A program made the translations under genes and the position numbers. The notes beneath the pieces are model-generated. The model ran no database searches. It was not told the DNA's origin and saw only the letters and a program-made list of their open reading frames with translations. From CAZHMB01 sp964533515 (lineage in GTDB: Archaea > Nanobdellota > Nanobdellia > Pacearchaeales > GW2011-AR1): a stretch of 20,464 nucleotides of DNA. Positions 6,726 through 14,132 of the stretch are shown here, piece by piece. How positions within the stretch are numbered: position 1 is the stretch's first letter; every line of letters begins with the position of its first letter. Where the stretch lies: the NCBI GenBank assembly GCA_964533515.1, contig CAZHMB010000013.1, positions 1 to 20,464 of the forward strand. Reading direction: 5' to 3'.

Positions 6726-8186
6726 GTTCGAAAGCCGAGTAAGACAATCTCAGGTATAACGCCTGTTGCTGTTATGTTGCCTCCTCGGAAATGCGATCAT
6801 GGTGCGTGTGTTTATTGTCCTAATTTGGATGTTCCTCAGAGTTATACTCCGAAGAGTCCTGTTGTTATGAGGGCGTGTTTGGTTAAATACGATGCATTCA
6901 AGCAAGTTGTTGGGAGACTTGAAGCGTTTAGAGTGATGCATCACCCTGTTGAGAAAATAGAATTGATAATTATGGGCGGGACTTTTTTGCAGTACCCCGA
7001 GAAGTTTCAAACTAGATTTATTAAAAATTGTTACGACGGTATGAATGGTAAGAAGTCTAAGACGTTAGAGCAGGCGAAGAAATTAAATGAGAAGGCAAAG
7101 TCTCGTTGCGTTGCTTTGTGCATTGAGACTCGACCGGATGCTTGTTCTGGGGGGGACATTAAAAAGATGAGGCGATGGGGAGCTACTCGTGTTGAGCTTG
7201 GTGTTCAGATTATAGACGATAAAATTTATAAAAAAGTTAATAGGGGACATACCATTCAAGATGTTGTTGATGCGACAGCGAGATTGAGAAATGCGGGGTT
7301 TAAGGTTGGTTATCATTTGATGCCGGGGCTTCCGGGGTCAACTCCAAAAAAAGATTTGAAGTTGTTCAATAAAATATTCTCCGATGAAAGATTTAAACCA
7401 GACCAAATTAAGATTTATCCTTGTCAAGTTATGCCTGGAAGTGAACTTGAGAATTGGTATTGGAAAGGGAAGTATAAACCTTATACTAAAGAGAAGATTC
7501 AGAAGTTGATTGTTGAGATGATGAAAATTGTTCCGAGGTATTGTAGGGTTATGAGAGTTATGAGGGAAATTCCTCCGGAGTATATTGTTGCAGGGACGAA
7601 GAAGATTGATTTGAGGAAGGACATAGAAGAAGATTTTAGGAAAGAGAAAGTTAAATTAGAAGAAATTCGTTATAGAGAAATTGGGTTTTTCATTCGCGAG
7701 TTTGGATTAGATAAGTTGAACAAGGATTTGAGATTAAAGATAACAAAATATTCTGCTTCGGAGGGCGAGGAATATTTTTTAGAAGTTATCAATAAGCAAG
7801 ATATCTTATTTGGATTGCTGAGGTTGAGGATTGCTCCGAAATCGGCTTCGCCAGATTTCTTCGCCCCAAAAAAATTAATAGGGAAAAAATTTGACAAGCA
7901 AGGTTCGACTCAGGTTGCTGGTTTGGAAGGAGATAATAAAATTGGAATAATAAGAGAACTTCATGTTTATGGTCAATCATTGGGTTTAGGGAAAAAAGGA
8001 AAGAATATTGGAAGTCAACATACAGGCATGGGGAAAAAGTTGTTGGAGAAAGCAGAGGAAATTTGCAAGAAAGAAAAAGTTGACGAATTGAAAATTATTT
8101 CTGGTGTTGGTGTTAGAGAATATTATAAGAAGTTGGGGTATAAATTATCTAGTAAGGAAAGTGGGGAATATGTTATTAAGAGGTAA
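6699..8186 (+). CDS. elp3: Elongator protein 3 homologue: tRNA uridine carboxymethyltransferase (radical SAM + GNAT)
   Basis: 495 residues. Archaeal Elp3 alone modifies wobble uridine 34 of tRNAs to 5-carboxymethyluridine, using acetyl-CoA and radical SAM chemistry. The 4Fe-4S motif is C32, C37, C40 in KCDHGACVYCPN. IIMGGTFLQYP, ALCIETRPDAC, RVELGVQIIDD and GYHLMPGLPGST are the conserved radical-SAM core blocks. The acetyltransferase domain is at about residues 375-495, with ELHVYG, the acetyl-CoA loop QHTGMGKKLLEKAE and YYKKLGYKL. The N-terminus is short compared with eukaryotic Elp3, starting just before KPSKTISGI. Its ATG overlaps the previous stop. The first nine codons duplicate those of the upstream gene. 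Confidence 0.95.
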   Translation: MIPPKNKDEVRKPSKTISGITPVAVMLPPRKCDHGACVYCPNLDVPQSYTPKSPVVMRACLVKYDAFKQVVGRLEAFRVMHHPVEKIELIIMGGTFLQYPEKFQTRFIKNCYDGMNGKKSKTLEQAKKLNEKAKSRCVALCIETRPDACSGGDIKKMRRWGATRVELGVQIIDDKIYKKVNRGHTIQDVVDATARLRNAGFKVGYHLMPGLPGSTPKKDLKLFNKIFSDERFKPDQIKIYPCQVMPGSELENWYWKGKYKPYTKEKIQKLIVEMMKIVPRYCRVMRVMREIPPEYIVAGTKKIDLRKDIEEDFRKEKVKLEEIRYREIGFFIREFGLDKLNKDLRLKITKYSASEGEEYFLEVINKQDILFGLLRLRIAPKSASPDFFAPKKLIGKKFDKQGSTQVAGLEGDNKIGIIRELHVYGQSLGLGKKGKNIGSQHTGMGKKLLEKAEEICKKEKVDELKIISGVGVREYYKKLGYKLSSKESGEYVIKR

Positions 8187-8192
8187 TTTTTT
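8187..8192 (+). terminator. T-run after elp3
   Basis: Six T directly follow the elp3 TAA, ahead of a convergent gene. This is the minimal archaeal termination signal; a weak call. Confidence 0.3.
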
Positions 8193-8252
8193 AAAGAGAT
8201 ATGTAATTTTAAATGGCATGCAATTAAAAAAAGTAAAGGCAAGAATTATTTA

Positions 8253-8537
8253 TTAACTTGAAAGTTCTCTTTCATTATATTTTTTCTCAAGTCGTTCTGC
8301 AACTGTAGCTACAACTGGACCAGTATACTCCTTGAGTTGTTCAGGAGGGACATTTTGAACCATAACATGCATATTAGCATAAGCTGATAGTAAACCTTCT
8401 AGAAATTCTATAGATTCACTCCCTCCAAAAGACTCTCCAAGTTGATGTCTTAGATTAGGATGTAAACATTCTACTTGAGAAGCAAATTGTTGTACTCTTG
8501 CACGGTCCAATTTTTCATCTAAAGGTAACACAGGCAT
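8253..8537 (-). CDS. Hypothetical 94-residue protein
   Basis: Not recognised. The product is hydrophilic and mostly helical, with FLEGLLSAYANMHVMVQNVPPEQLKEY-type segments (longest visible helix around residues 44-62) and a charged C-terminus (ERLEKKYNERELSS). No signal peptide, membrane segment, Cys pair or catalytic motif. A minus-strand TATA box TTTATAAA (8554-8561) lies about 21 nt before the ATG at 8537 but 27 nt before a GTG at codon 3 (8531), so a leaderless GTG start two codons later is possible. Codon use looks like that of the orphan genes at 10.9-12.9 kb (no GC-rich bias). It stands alone between elp3 (convergent) and the nucleotidyltransferase gene (same strand, 205 nt upstream). 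Confidence 0.6.
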   Translation of the reverse strand: MPVLPLDEKLDRARVQQFASQVECLHPNLRHQLGESFGGSESIEFLEGLLSAYANMHVMVQNVPPEQLKEYTGPVVATVAERLEKKYNERELSS

Positions 8538-8643
8538 ATGGATTAACCTATAGTTTATAAATCTTTCTATTCATAGTATCTATATAGTAGTAACAATCCT
8601 TGCTTTATCTCATTTTTAGCTTTTTCTCTCAATTGAAACTAAC

Positions 8644-8687
8644 AGACTTTTAGCTAATCTGAAAGTCTTGAATTTGGGCCTTTCAGA
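8644..8687. promoter_or_regulatory. Two mutually exclusive hairpins in the 8538-8742 gap
   Basis: AGACTTTTAG (8644-8653) pairs with CTGAAAGTCT (8659-8668) around a 5-nt loop, with one G-T pair. The same CTGAAAG (8659-8665) can instead pair with CTTTCAG (8681-8687). The stretch lies downstream of the nucleotidyltransferase gene on the minus strand and upstream of the 8253-8537 gene, so it could be a termination or read-through switch; that role is inferred. Confidence 0.35.
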
Positions 8688-8742
8688 AAGTTTATCACGG
8701 CAGTTTTTTTATTCTAAAATTACAAGAAGCAATTCTCTCCCC

Positions 8743-10575
8743 TCACATAACAATTTCAAAATCGCCAAGTTCTTTCTTTAGAACACCGAAGATTTTTGAA
8801 TCAAGAGTTGTACTGCTTTGGATTTTTTGTTCTTCAACAGCTTTGTTAACTTGATCAAGGGTTACTTCTTTTATTGTTCCTTTTGAAGTTATCTCTTTTA
8901 TCTTTCCCTCTATGAATAAGAACCCTTTTCCGGATGCAGTTATCATTTCAGCAACGACTTTTTTGTTTGTCTTCTTGTTTGTGTATTGTAATATTAATCG
9001 GTTCTTCTCAAGAGTTGCTAAGTCGCATCTTTGAGTATATTCTATCAACTCGTTCATCAACATGTTTCCATCTCTTCTTACTTCATCCACTCTCTGTGTG
9101 TTTAGTTTCCCTTTTTTGAAATCTTCTCTTGCCTTTAGAATCTTGTTCAAAGTTACAAGATCTTGTTTAGGGAACTTTCCCTTTTTGACTAAATCGTTTT
9201 CAAAACTTTTCACAACATCTTGTTTTGATTTTTTTCCGGTCATTGTTTTCAATAATTCCATTACATTGTCATAAACTTCTTCTACCGTTCTTTCATGTGA
9301 ACGCTTTTCAATTTCCTTTCTTAGGTCTTTAAGTTTTACCATATAAGCTTCGGCTTCTCCGACAAGTTCGTCAACTTGTTTCCCAGAGATCTTCATTTTC
9401 GGATTGTCTTCAAATTGTTTGAAAAGTTTAACTATTTTTTCAACAATTTTTACATCTGATTTTTTCAACATTTTTTCTTTCTTGACAAAAATATCTTCCA
9501 TCAATTTTGGAGTTTCTTTATGTGTTGGAGGCGTGCTTCCATAGAGCATTATCAAAGCTTGGCTAGGGTTCAGAACTTCGTAATAAACATCTATCATTGC
9601 ATCTTGTAATCTTCGGTCTATCATTTCTTTTGTTTTATCTGCCGATTTCATGAACATGTCGATAGCTTCTGAACTTGGTTTTAATTTTCCCATTTTAAGA
9701 AGGGCTTTCCATGGCATGAACGTTCCTTTGTCGTATAATGGAATGCCGTCTCTTATGAAAGTGAACATGACCGGATGGGCATCTTTAACAGCGTCCCAGA
9801 ATTCTGTCAGTAGCCAAGTTTGAACATGTAAAGTGTTTTTAACACCTGCAAGAGCTGTAGCTTCTGAAACTTGTTGATAAATCATTGTTCTTAATCTTTC
9901 TTTTAGTTCAAGTCTTGGCATTCTTTTTACATCGGTGTCGTTGATTATTATCCCGATATCTATTTCTGCTTCAGGACTCATTTTTCCTCGGATAAAACTT
10001 CCGTAAGCAACGTAACTCACAACGTATTTGTCGAATTTTTGGACGACCATTGATTGGTGGATTTCTGAAAGTCTTAACGCCCCCAAAAAACCATTTTTGT
10101 CATAAAGAGGAAAAGACATTCCTATCGAATTCGTTAAATTGAATTTACTGTCTAGGCAATTGTTCCATATATCAACAGGCGTTTTTATTTGGAGCCATGC
10201 TTTTTGGCCAAGTTTTTCAAGTTCTTTTACGAGCTCTGGTTTTATCTTTGGAATCTCCTTGAAATGTTCTTCTGGAATAACCATGTAAAGCTGAATATAC
10301 TTTTCTGTCTCTTTTGGGACTTCTTCTTCATCTACAAATAAAGGAATTGCTTGAGGGGGTAGAATACTTATTGCTTGGGTGAAAGGATATTTTTTGACAA
10401 CCCAGTTCTTGAATTTTTCAAGTTCTTTTTTCTTGCTTTCAAGTTCTTTTTTTGATTCTTGAGGGATATTATTTTCTTGAATTGCGGGGTTATGTGAATA
10501 CTTTCTGTCTAGTTCCATTCCAGGTATTTCTATATTTGCGTTCTCAAGAGATTTATTCGGTTTTTCTTCTGACAT
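8743..10575 (-). CDS. Large nucleotidyltransferase-fold protein
   Basis: 610 residues. Residues 40-60 form a Lys/Glu-rich coiled coil. The centre has the Pol-beta-type nucleotidyltransferase signature YGSFIRGKMSPEAEIDIGII (191-210): G192-S193, then E204-I-D206 where D-x-D is usual, so the first metal ligand is Glu. After it come helical regions (about 280-350), a long charged coiled-coil part (about 370-500) and a beta-rich C-terminal domain with GKGFLFIEGKIKEI. A second acidic residue further on (for example E251 region) cannot be assigned safely. The domain order resembles multi-domain nucleotidyltransferases found in DPANN genomes. The substrate is unknown: it may modify nucleic acid, protein or an antibiotic-like small molecule, or be inactive. 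A minus-strand TATA box (10597-10607) is centred 27 nt before the ATG. Confidence 0.7.
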   Translation of the reverse strand: MSEEKPNKSLENANIEIPGMELDRKYSHNPAIQENNIPQESKKELESKKKELEKFKNWVVKKYPFTQAISILPPQAIPLFVDEEEVPKETEKYIQLYMVIPEEHFKEIPKIKPELVKELEKLGQKAWLQIKTPVDIWNNCLDSKFNLTNSIGMSFPLYDKNGFLGALRLSEIHQSMVVQKFDKYVVSYVAYGSFIRGKMSPEAEIDIGIIINDTDVKRMPRLELKERLRTMIYQQVSEATALAGVKNTLHVQTWLLTEFWDAVKDAHPVMFTFIRDGIPLYDKGTFMPWKALLKMGKLKPSSEAIDMFMKSADKTKEMIDRRLQDAMIDVYYEVLNPSQALIMLYGSTPPTHKETPKLMEDIFVKKEKMLKKSDVKIVEKIVKLFKQFEDNPKMKISGKQVDELVGEAEAYMVKLKDLRKEIEKRSHERTVEEVYDNVMELLKTMTGKKSKQDVVKSFENDLVKKGKFPKQDLVTLNKILKAREDFKKGKLNTQRVDEVRRDGNMLMNELIEYTQRCDLATLEKNRLILQYTNKKTNKKVVAEMITASGKGFLFIEGKIKEITSKGTIKEVTLDQVNKAVEEQKIQSSTTLDSKIFGVLKKELGDFEIVM

Positions 10576-10673
10576 GTTTTAAAAAATGTTTTGTTACTTT
10601 TAAATCTTTTGAATTTGATTAAAGTGTGGTGACAGAAACCTTTTTAATACTCAGATATTATTAATATTTCATT

Positions 10674-10745
10674 GGTCCCGTAGTCCAATGGCTAAGACGA
10701 CTCGTTTACACCGAGTAGATAGGAGTTCGATTCTTCTCGGGACCA
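10674..10745 (+). tRNA. tRNA-Val (anticodon UAC)
   Basis: A full cloverleaf folds: acceptor GGTCCCG/CGGGACC, D-arm GTCC...AGAC (last pair mismatched), anticodon stem ACTCG/CGAGT with loop TTTACAC (TAC at 34-36), T-arm AGGAG TTCGATT CTTCT, discriminator A at 10745, no encoded CCA and no intron. A TATA box TTTTTAATAC (10641-10650) is centred about 29 nt upstream. UAC reads GUA/GUG valine codons. Confidence 0.95.
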
Positions 10746-10797
10746 CTTGAGGTGGAGTATTACTCAAGAAGTATCAAAAAGTATATTTTTATTTACA

Positions 10798-10824
10798 CCA
10801 AAAAGATCCAGGTCCGATTTTTGG
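10798..10824 (+). repeat. Inverted repeat ahead of the orphan island
   Basis: CCAAAAA (10798-10804) and TTTTTGG (10818-10824) form a 7-bp hairpin with a 13-nt loop. It lies between the tRNA-Val and the first leader cassette, 26 nt before the cassette's TATA box. It could end tRNA read-through or bind a regulator; a further 6-bp pair CTTGAG/CTCAAG (10746-10768) directly follows the tRNA. Confidence 0.35.
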
Positions 10825-10850
10825 AGGGATCATTTATTGTTTCTAAAAGT

Positions 10851-10950
10851 TTTTAAAGTTGGTAATTCTAATTGTAATAATGGCAAACAAAAGTTTTAAA
10901 AATAGAGGACTCGTGTGAATAGTGCCTAAAAGGGAAAAGAGTTCTGATAA
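10851..10950 (+). repeat. 100-bp promoter/leader cassette, copy 1
   Basis: Matches 11505-11604 with four mismatches and no gap (offset 654). It contains the TATA box TTTTAAAG (10851-10858), a start site expected at the ATG at 10880, a 12-codon ORF, and leader sequence up to just before the ATG at 10958. Beyond it the two downstream genes are unrelated. Confidence 0.85.
10880..10918 (+). CDS. 12-residue leaderless micro-ORF, copy 1
   Basis: Encodes MANKSFKNRGLV and stops at TGA. Its ATG lies 26 nt after the TATA centre, exactly where leaderless mRNAs start here, so it would be the first codon of the transcript. The TGA is followed in the same frame by ATA GTG and the downstream gene. It may be a leader peptide controlling the gene behind it, or the relic of a longer start; both are inference. 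Confidence 0.4.
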   Translation: MANKSFKNRGLV

Positions 10951-10957
10951 TAATAAA

Positions 10958-11455
10958 ATGAATAGAGAAGAAACATTGGAAAATATTAGATTATCTGAGC
11001 AAGATTTATCTTTGAGAACTAAATTGCAATCTGATTTAGAATCTGACTTAACCCTCCTTGGAGAAAGAAGTTCTAAAACCTATGAGGTTCATACAGGTAG
11101 GAAACAAGAAGTGGATGATGGTGATGAACAATTTAGATCAGGCGAATATATGAGACCCCCAACAAGATTAGTAGATATCATGGAATCTGTGCCTACGGAA
11201 GATGCTCAAGAGGCACTCAAAGATTTAGCTAAGATGTATGAGGGTACACTTGATAGGAAAACTAGAAAACGGGTTGCAGGTTTTTTGGGCAAAACAAATA
11301 CAGAATTTTTATCTGATGAGTTTAATAGAGGAACTCTAGAAGCATCTCAACTTAAGGAATTATATGATGCATACCTTGTTCCAAGAGATGTAGCCTATAA
11401 AGTCGGTAAATTATTAGGCTATTTTAAATTAAGAATATTTTTTGATAAAATTTAG
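10958..11455 (+). CDS. Hypothetical helical protein behind leader cassette 1
   Basis: 165 residues from ATG 10958 (start MNREETLENIRLSEQDLSL). An alternative GTG at 10922 adds 12 residues (MPKREKSSDNNK), but those codons belong to the duplicated leader, and in the second cassette they end in a stop, so the ATG is preferred. The product is not recognised: charged, helical, no membrane segment. Residues about 70-165 look like a string of short helices (DAQEALKDLAKMYEG, TRKRVAGFLGKTN, SQLKELYDAYLV). It ends with a Phe-rich LRIFFDKI. No enzyme motif. It is the first gene of an orphan island that follows tRNA-Val. Confidence 0.6.
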   Translation: MNREETLENIRLSEQDLSLRTKLQSDLESDLTLLGERSSKTYEVHTGRKQEVDDGDEQFRSGEYMRPPTRLVDIMESVPTEDAQEALKDLAKMYEGTLDRKTRKRVAGFLGKTNTEFLSDEFNRGTLEASQLKELYDAYLVPRDVAYKVGKLLGYFKLRIFFDKI

Positions 11456-11504
11456 GGAGAGATTGGATAAATCTCTGTTTAGTAAGTAGTTTTCTAAAGA
11501 ATGT

Positions 11505-11604
11505 TTTTAAAGCTGGTAATCCTAATTGTAATAATGGTAAACAAAAGTTTTAAAAATAGAGGACTCGTGTGAATAGTGCCTAAAAGGGAAAAGAGTTTTG
11601 ATAA
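11505..11604 (+). repeat. 100-bp promoter/leader cassette, copy 2
   Basis: Second copy of 10851-10950, 96 of 100 bases identical, with the same TATA box and micro-ORF. It ends 10 bp before the ATG at 11615 of a different gene. Confidence 0.85.
11534..11572 (+). CDS. 12-residue leaderless micro-ORF, copy 2
   Basis: Encodes MVNKSFKNRGLV with TGA at the same place as copy 1; one amino acid differs (A2V). The ATG is again at the expected transcription start. A second in-frame stop (TAG, 11609-11611) lies just before the ATG of the next gene. Confidence 0.4.
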   Translation: MVNKSFKNRGLV

Positions 11605-11614
11605 AAAATAGAAA

Positions 11615-12232
11615 ATGGTAGGTTCATTTAAAAATCAAGTTCAATTACATCCCAAAGAGAGTGGAGTTCATAACCATCTTGAAAGGGAGAATTCTAGCAG
11701 TTTAGAAAATGATTTAAATCCAAAAACAGAACCTAATTATCAACATAGAGAAGAAGCACGTAGAATCTTAAATAGGCTTGGTGAAGAAGAGCTTGAAAGA
11801 ACCTTAAAAATTCTAGGGGTAAGTAAAAGTGACCCTATAAGATTGTTAGAAGTTGAATTTGGTAAGGATTTGAAAGCATATAGGGATAGGGGCATTGAAA
11901 GACGCCATTTTGTAGTTCCTGCAATAAAAATATTTCATTCTATAGATAATTGCTATGCTCTTGATCAGGGTAATTCCCATCCATTAATGAAATATCCTCT
12001 TGCAATAAATTGTCCTGGATATGATGAGGGAATAAGAGAATTCTTAGATAGTCTTTCAGAAGAAAATCAAGTTTTAGCTAAGCTTAAACAAACAGACCCC
12101 GTAGGTTATATGTTTAATGCTATAGAAAGAGGAGATAATGTTGATAAATATCTTGTTGTATTAGAAGCATGTCCTAGAGTAGAAGTAAGAAGAAAATTAA
12201 GTGAAATACTCAAAGAAAGGGGAGATAAATAA
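11615..12232 (+). CDS. Hypothetical protein behind leader cassette 2
   Basis: 205 residues, not recognised. A polar N-terminus (about 1-50) is followed by a helical part with EARRILNRLGEEELERTLKI, then a mixed region with RRHFVVPAIKIFHSIDN and a proline/Cys turn (NCPGYDEGIREFLDSL), ending in helical EVRRKLSEILKERGDK. No membrane segment or catalytic motif. The N-terminus MVGSFKNQV faintly resembles the micro-ORF start MVNKSFKNR, perhaps by chance. It is unrelated in sequence to the gene at 10958 although both share the upstream cassette. It ends one base before the next ATG, so the two are one transcript. Confidence 0.65.
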   Translation: MVGSFKNQVQLHPKESGVHNHLERENSSSLENDLNPKTEPNYQHREEARRILNRLGEEELERTLKILGVSKSDPIRLLEVEFGKDLKAYRDRGIERRHFVVPAIKIFHSIDNCYALDQGNSHPLMKYPLAINCPGYDEGIREFLDSLSEENQVLAKLKQTDPVGYMFNAIERGDNVDKYLVVLEACPRVEVRRKLSEILKERGDK

Positions 12233-12233
12233 A

Positions 12234-12500
12234 ATGGGCTATGGTTCTGACACCGATTTTGATCAAATGAGGGAAAGGCAAGAAGAGTGTCTAGAAGATG
12301 AGAAAAGGATAGAAAAATTTAAGGGATTAAGTAGAGTTGTTGATGAAGATTCTGAGAATAGAAATGCGGAAGATTTTCCAATAGGTGAAGCTATCACCTT
12401 TAGAGTTAAGGGAATTTCTGGAGAAAGAGATGTTTCTTATAGGTGTATAGAAATGGAAGATGAGCATTATTGGGAATATGCTGGGTCTAGCAAAAGGTAA
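12234..12500 (+). CDS. Hypothetical 88-residue acidic protein
   Basis: Starts at ATG 12234 one base after the previous stop, with GGGGAG about 12 nt upstream as ribosome site; a longer in-frame start at 12201 would overlap the upstream gene and is less likely. The product is acidic, with a helical first half (FDQMRERQEECLEDEKRIEKF) spread over residues 9-29 and a beta-like second half (EAITFRVKGISGERDVSYRC) of about 20 residues. No recognised domain. Co-transcribed with the 11615 gene. Confidence 0.55.
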   Translation: MGYGSDTDFDQMRERQEECLEDEKRIEKFKGLSRVVDEDSENRNAEDFPIGEAITFRVKGISGERDVSYRCIEMEDEHYWEYAGSSKR

Positions 12501-12608
12501 GATACTCGATAATTCTAAATAAATTGGAAGGATTAGGTAGTTTTCTGGAAGTATTTATATGTTTTCAAGTGTATAAACGTTTAAAAATAAAAAACTATTA
12601 TCCATACA

Positions 12609-12851
12609 ATGATACAGAATAGAAAAATAACCATGAACTTTGACAATCTTGAAATAAGTTTTAATGTAGATTATCATACAGGGTTCGAAAAATATTTTTT
12701 TTCTAGTGAAAGATTAAGTGATGTAAGAGATGTAGCAAAAGCTGAGTTAAGAAATGGGCCTTACCTCTATAAATCTATGCTAAAAAGTCTTGTTTCGGTT
12801 AGGGTGACTCATTCTAAAAGTGGTATTGACGAGACTGTGGCCCTAAAATAA
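12609..12851 (+). CDS. Hypothetical 80-residue protein
   Basis: Not recognised. A TATA box GTTTAAAAAT (about 12579-12588) is centred 26 nt before the ATG, so this is a leaderless single gene. The product starts MIQNRKITMNFDNLEISFNV, with strand-like segments early and late (LVSVRVTHSK) and a helical middle (DVRDVAKAELR). No Cys, no membrane segment, no catalytic motif. It is the last gene of the orphan island before dut. Confidence 0.5.
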   Translation: MIQNRKITMNFDNLEISFNVDYHTGFEKYFFSSERLSDVRDVAKAELRNGPYLYKSMLKSLVSVRVTHSKSGIDETVALK

Positions 12852-12900
12852 GAAGGTTAGACTTGGAAACTCAATAATTCTATTTTGATTTGAATACAAA

Positions 12901-12910
12901 TATTTAAAAC
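12901..12910 (+). promoter_or_regulatory. TATA box of the dut-tatD operon
   Basis: TATTTAAAAC is centred 26 nt before the dut ATG at 12932. Confidence 0.65.
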
Positions 12911-12931
12911 TCCTTTTTCTTTTTTTAAAAC

Positions 12932-13351
12932 ATGGAAATAAAAATAAAGAAGTTTCATCCTAATGCTGTTATTCCTCATTACGCGAATCAAGGGGATGCG
13001 GGAATGGATGTTTATTCTGTTTCTAAAAATGAAACTGGGAAGCATATTGAGTACGGAACGGGTTTGGGTTTTGAATTGCCTCAAGGTTATGTTTTGTTGG
13101 TCTTTGCGAGAAGCAGTGTTACAGACAAGGATTTGATTCTTGGAAATTCAGTAGGAATTTTGGATTCAGGATTCAGAGGGGAATTGAAACTTAGATTTAA
13201 AAAAACAGGAGAAGGTAAAGATGATTATTCTGTGGGTGAGAGAATTGGTCAGATTTTGGTTTTACCTTTTCCGAAAATTGATTTTCATGAAGTGGAGGAA
13301 CTTGATGTGGCGGGGGATAGGGGTGGAGGATTTGGGAGTACGGGGAATTAA
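12932..13351 (+). CDS. dut: dUTP diphosphatase (dUTPase)
   Basis: 139 residues. Hydrolyses dUTP to dUMP and pyrophosphate, keeping uracil out of DNA; works as a homotrimer in the cytoplasm. All five trimeric dUTPase motifs are in order: GDAGMDV (21-27), ARSSV (59-63), GILDSGFRGEL (75-85), GERIGQILVLPF (102-113) and RGGGFGSTG (130-138), the last being the flexible C-terminal arm. In motif 3 the uracil-stacking position usually occupied by Tyr is Phe81, a conservative change. Length is typical. It is the first gene of a two-gene operon with tatD, three bases apart. Confidence 0.94.
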   Translation: MEIKIKKFHPNAVIPHYANQGDAGMDVYSVSKNETGKHIEYGTGLGFELPQGYVLLVFARSSVTDKDLILGNSVGILDSGFRGELKLRFKKTGEGKDDYSVGERIGQILVLPFPKIDFHEVEELDVAGDRGGGFGSTGN

Positions 13352-13354
13352 AAA

Positions 13355-14101
13355 ATGTTTATAGATATACATTCACATTTAGAGATGGTTAAAGATTTAG
13401 ATAAAGCTATTTCTGAATCTGTTAAGATGGGTGTTGGAAAGATATTAACTTCTGGAATTGATGTTAAAACAAATAGGTCGGCTCTTGGATTCTCTGAGAA
13501 ATATGATGAAGTGGAAGCTTGTCTTGGAATTTTTCCGTCCGATTCTCTGAAATTATCAGATGAAGAAATTGATAAGGAAATTGAATTCATTAATGAAAAT
13601 AAAGATAAGATTGTTGCTATTGGCGAGGTTGGGTTGGATTTGAAGTGGAATTCTATTGAAACCTTGGAAAAACAGAAAAAGAATTTTGGGAAGATGGTTG
13701 AATTAGCGAAGGAGTTGAAGCTTCCCGTTGTTGTGCATGCTCGTGCTGCTGAGAAAGAAGCTGTTGAGTTTTTGGAGAGTTTTGATTATGATAAGATTCT
13801 TATGCATTGTTTTCATGGAAGTTTTAAATTTGTCCAGAGAATTATTGATAACGGTTGGTTCTTGACTATTCCGGCGATTGTGAAAACTTCAGAGCATTTT
13901 CAGAAGGTTATCGAAATGTGTCCTATTGAGCAATTGTTTTGTGAGACAGATAGCCCGTTTTTACATCCAGATAAGTTGAGGGATAATATTCCTGGAAATG
14001 TTTTAGTTTCATACGAGAAGATTGCTGAGATTAAGAAACTTGATTTGAAGGAAGTTGAAAAGAAGATTGAAGAGAATTATGATAAGATTCTATCACAATA
14101 A
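13355..14101 (+). CDS. tatD: TatD-family metal-dependent DNase
   Basis: 248 residues. TatD enzymes are TIM-barrel 3'-5' exonucleases/deoxyribonucleases of the amidohydrolase superfamily using two or three metals. Ligands visible: H6 and H8 (IDIHSH), E91 (GEVGLD), H128 (VVVHAR), H151/H154 (MHCFHG) and D199 (CETDSPFL). The stretch LGIFPSD (58-64) replaces the usual GxHP, so the His normally found there is missing. Length is normal for the family (about 250-265). It starts three bases after dut and is presumably co-transcribed; both are DNA-maintenance genes. Confidence 0.92.
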   Translation: MFIDIHSHLEMVKDLDKAISESVKMGVGKILTSGIDVKTNRSALGFSEKYDEVEACLGIFPSDSLKLSDEEIDKEIEFINENKDKIVAIGEVGLDLKWNSIETLEKQKKNFGKMVELAKELKLPVVVHARAAEKEAVEFLESFDYDKILMHCFHGSFKFVQRIIDNGWFLTIPAIVKTSEHFQKVIEMCPIEQLFCETDSPFLHPDKLRDNIPGNVLVSYEKIAEIKKLDLKEVEKKIEENYDKILSQ

Positions 14102-14102
14102 T

Positions 14103-14111
14103 CTTTAAAAG
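14103..14111 (+). promoter_or_regulatory. TATA box for the 14133 gene
   Basis: CTTTAAAAG is centred 26 nt before the ATG at 14133, arguing that this short ORF is expressed. Confidence 0.55.
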
Positions 14112-14132
14112 AATATCTTTCTAAGTTATTTA

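Noticed and set aside
10674..10745. tRNA-Val as attachment site of the orphan island
   Set aside because: No second copy of the tRNA 3' end and no integrase of that island are present.
10916..10924. TGA read as selenocysteine, or read-through joining the micro-ORF to the gene behind it
   Set aside because: No SECIS-like hairpin is evident, other genes here end in TGA, and the second copy has a further in-frame TAG before its gene.
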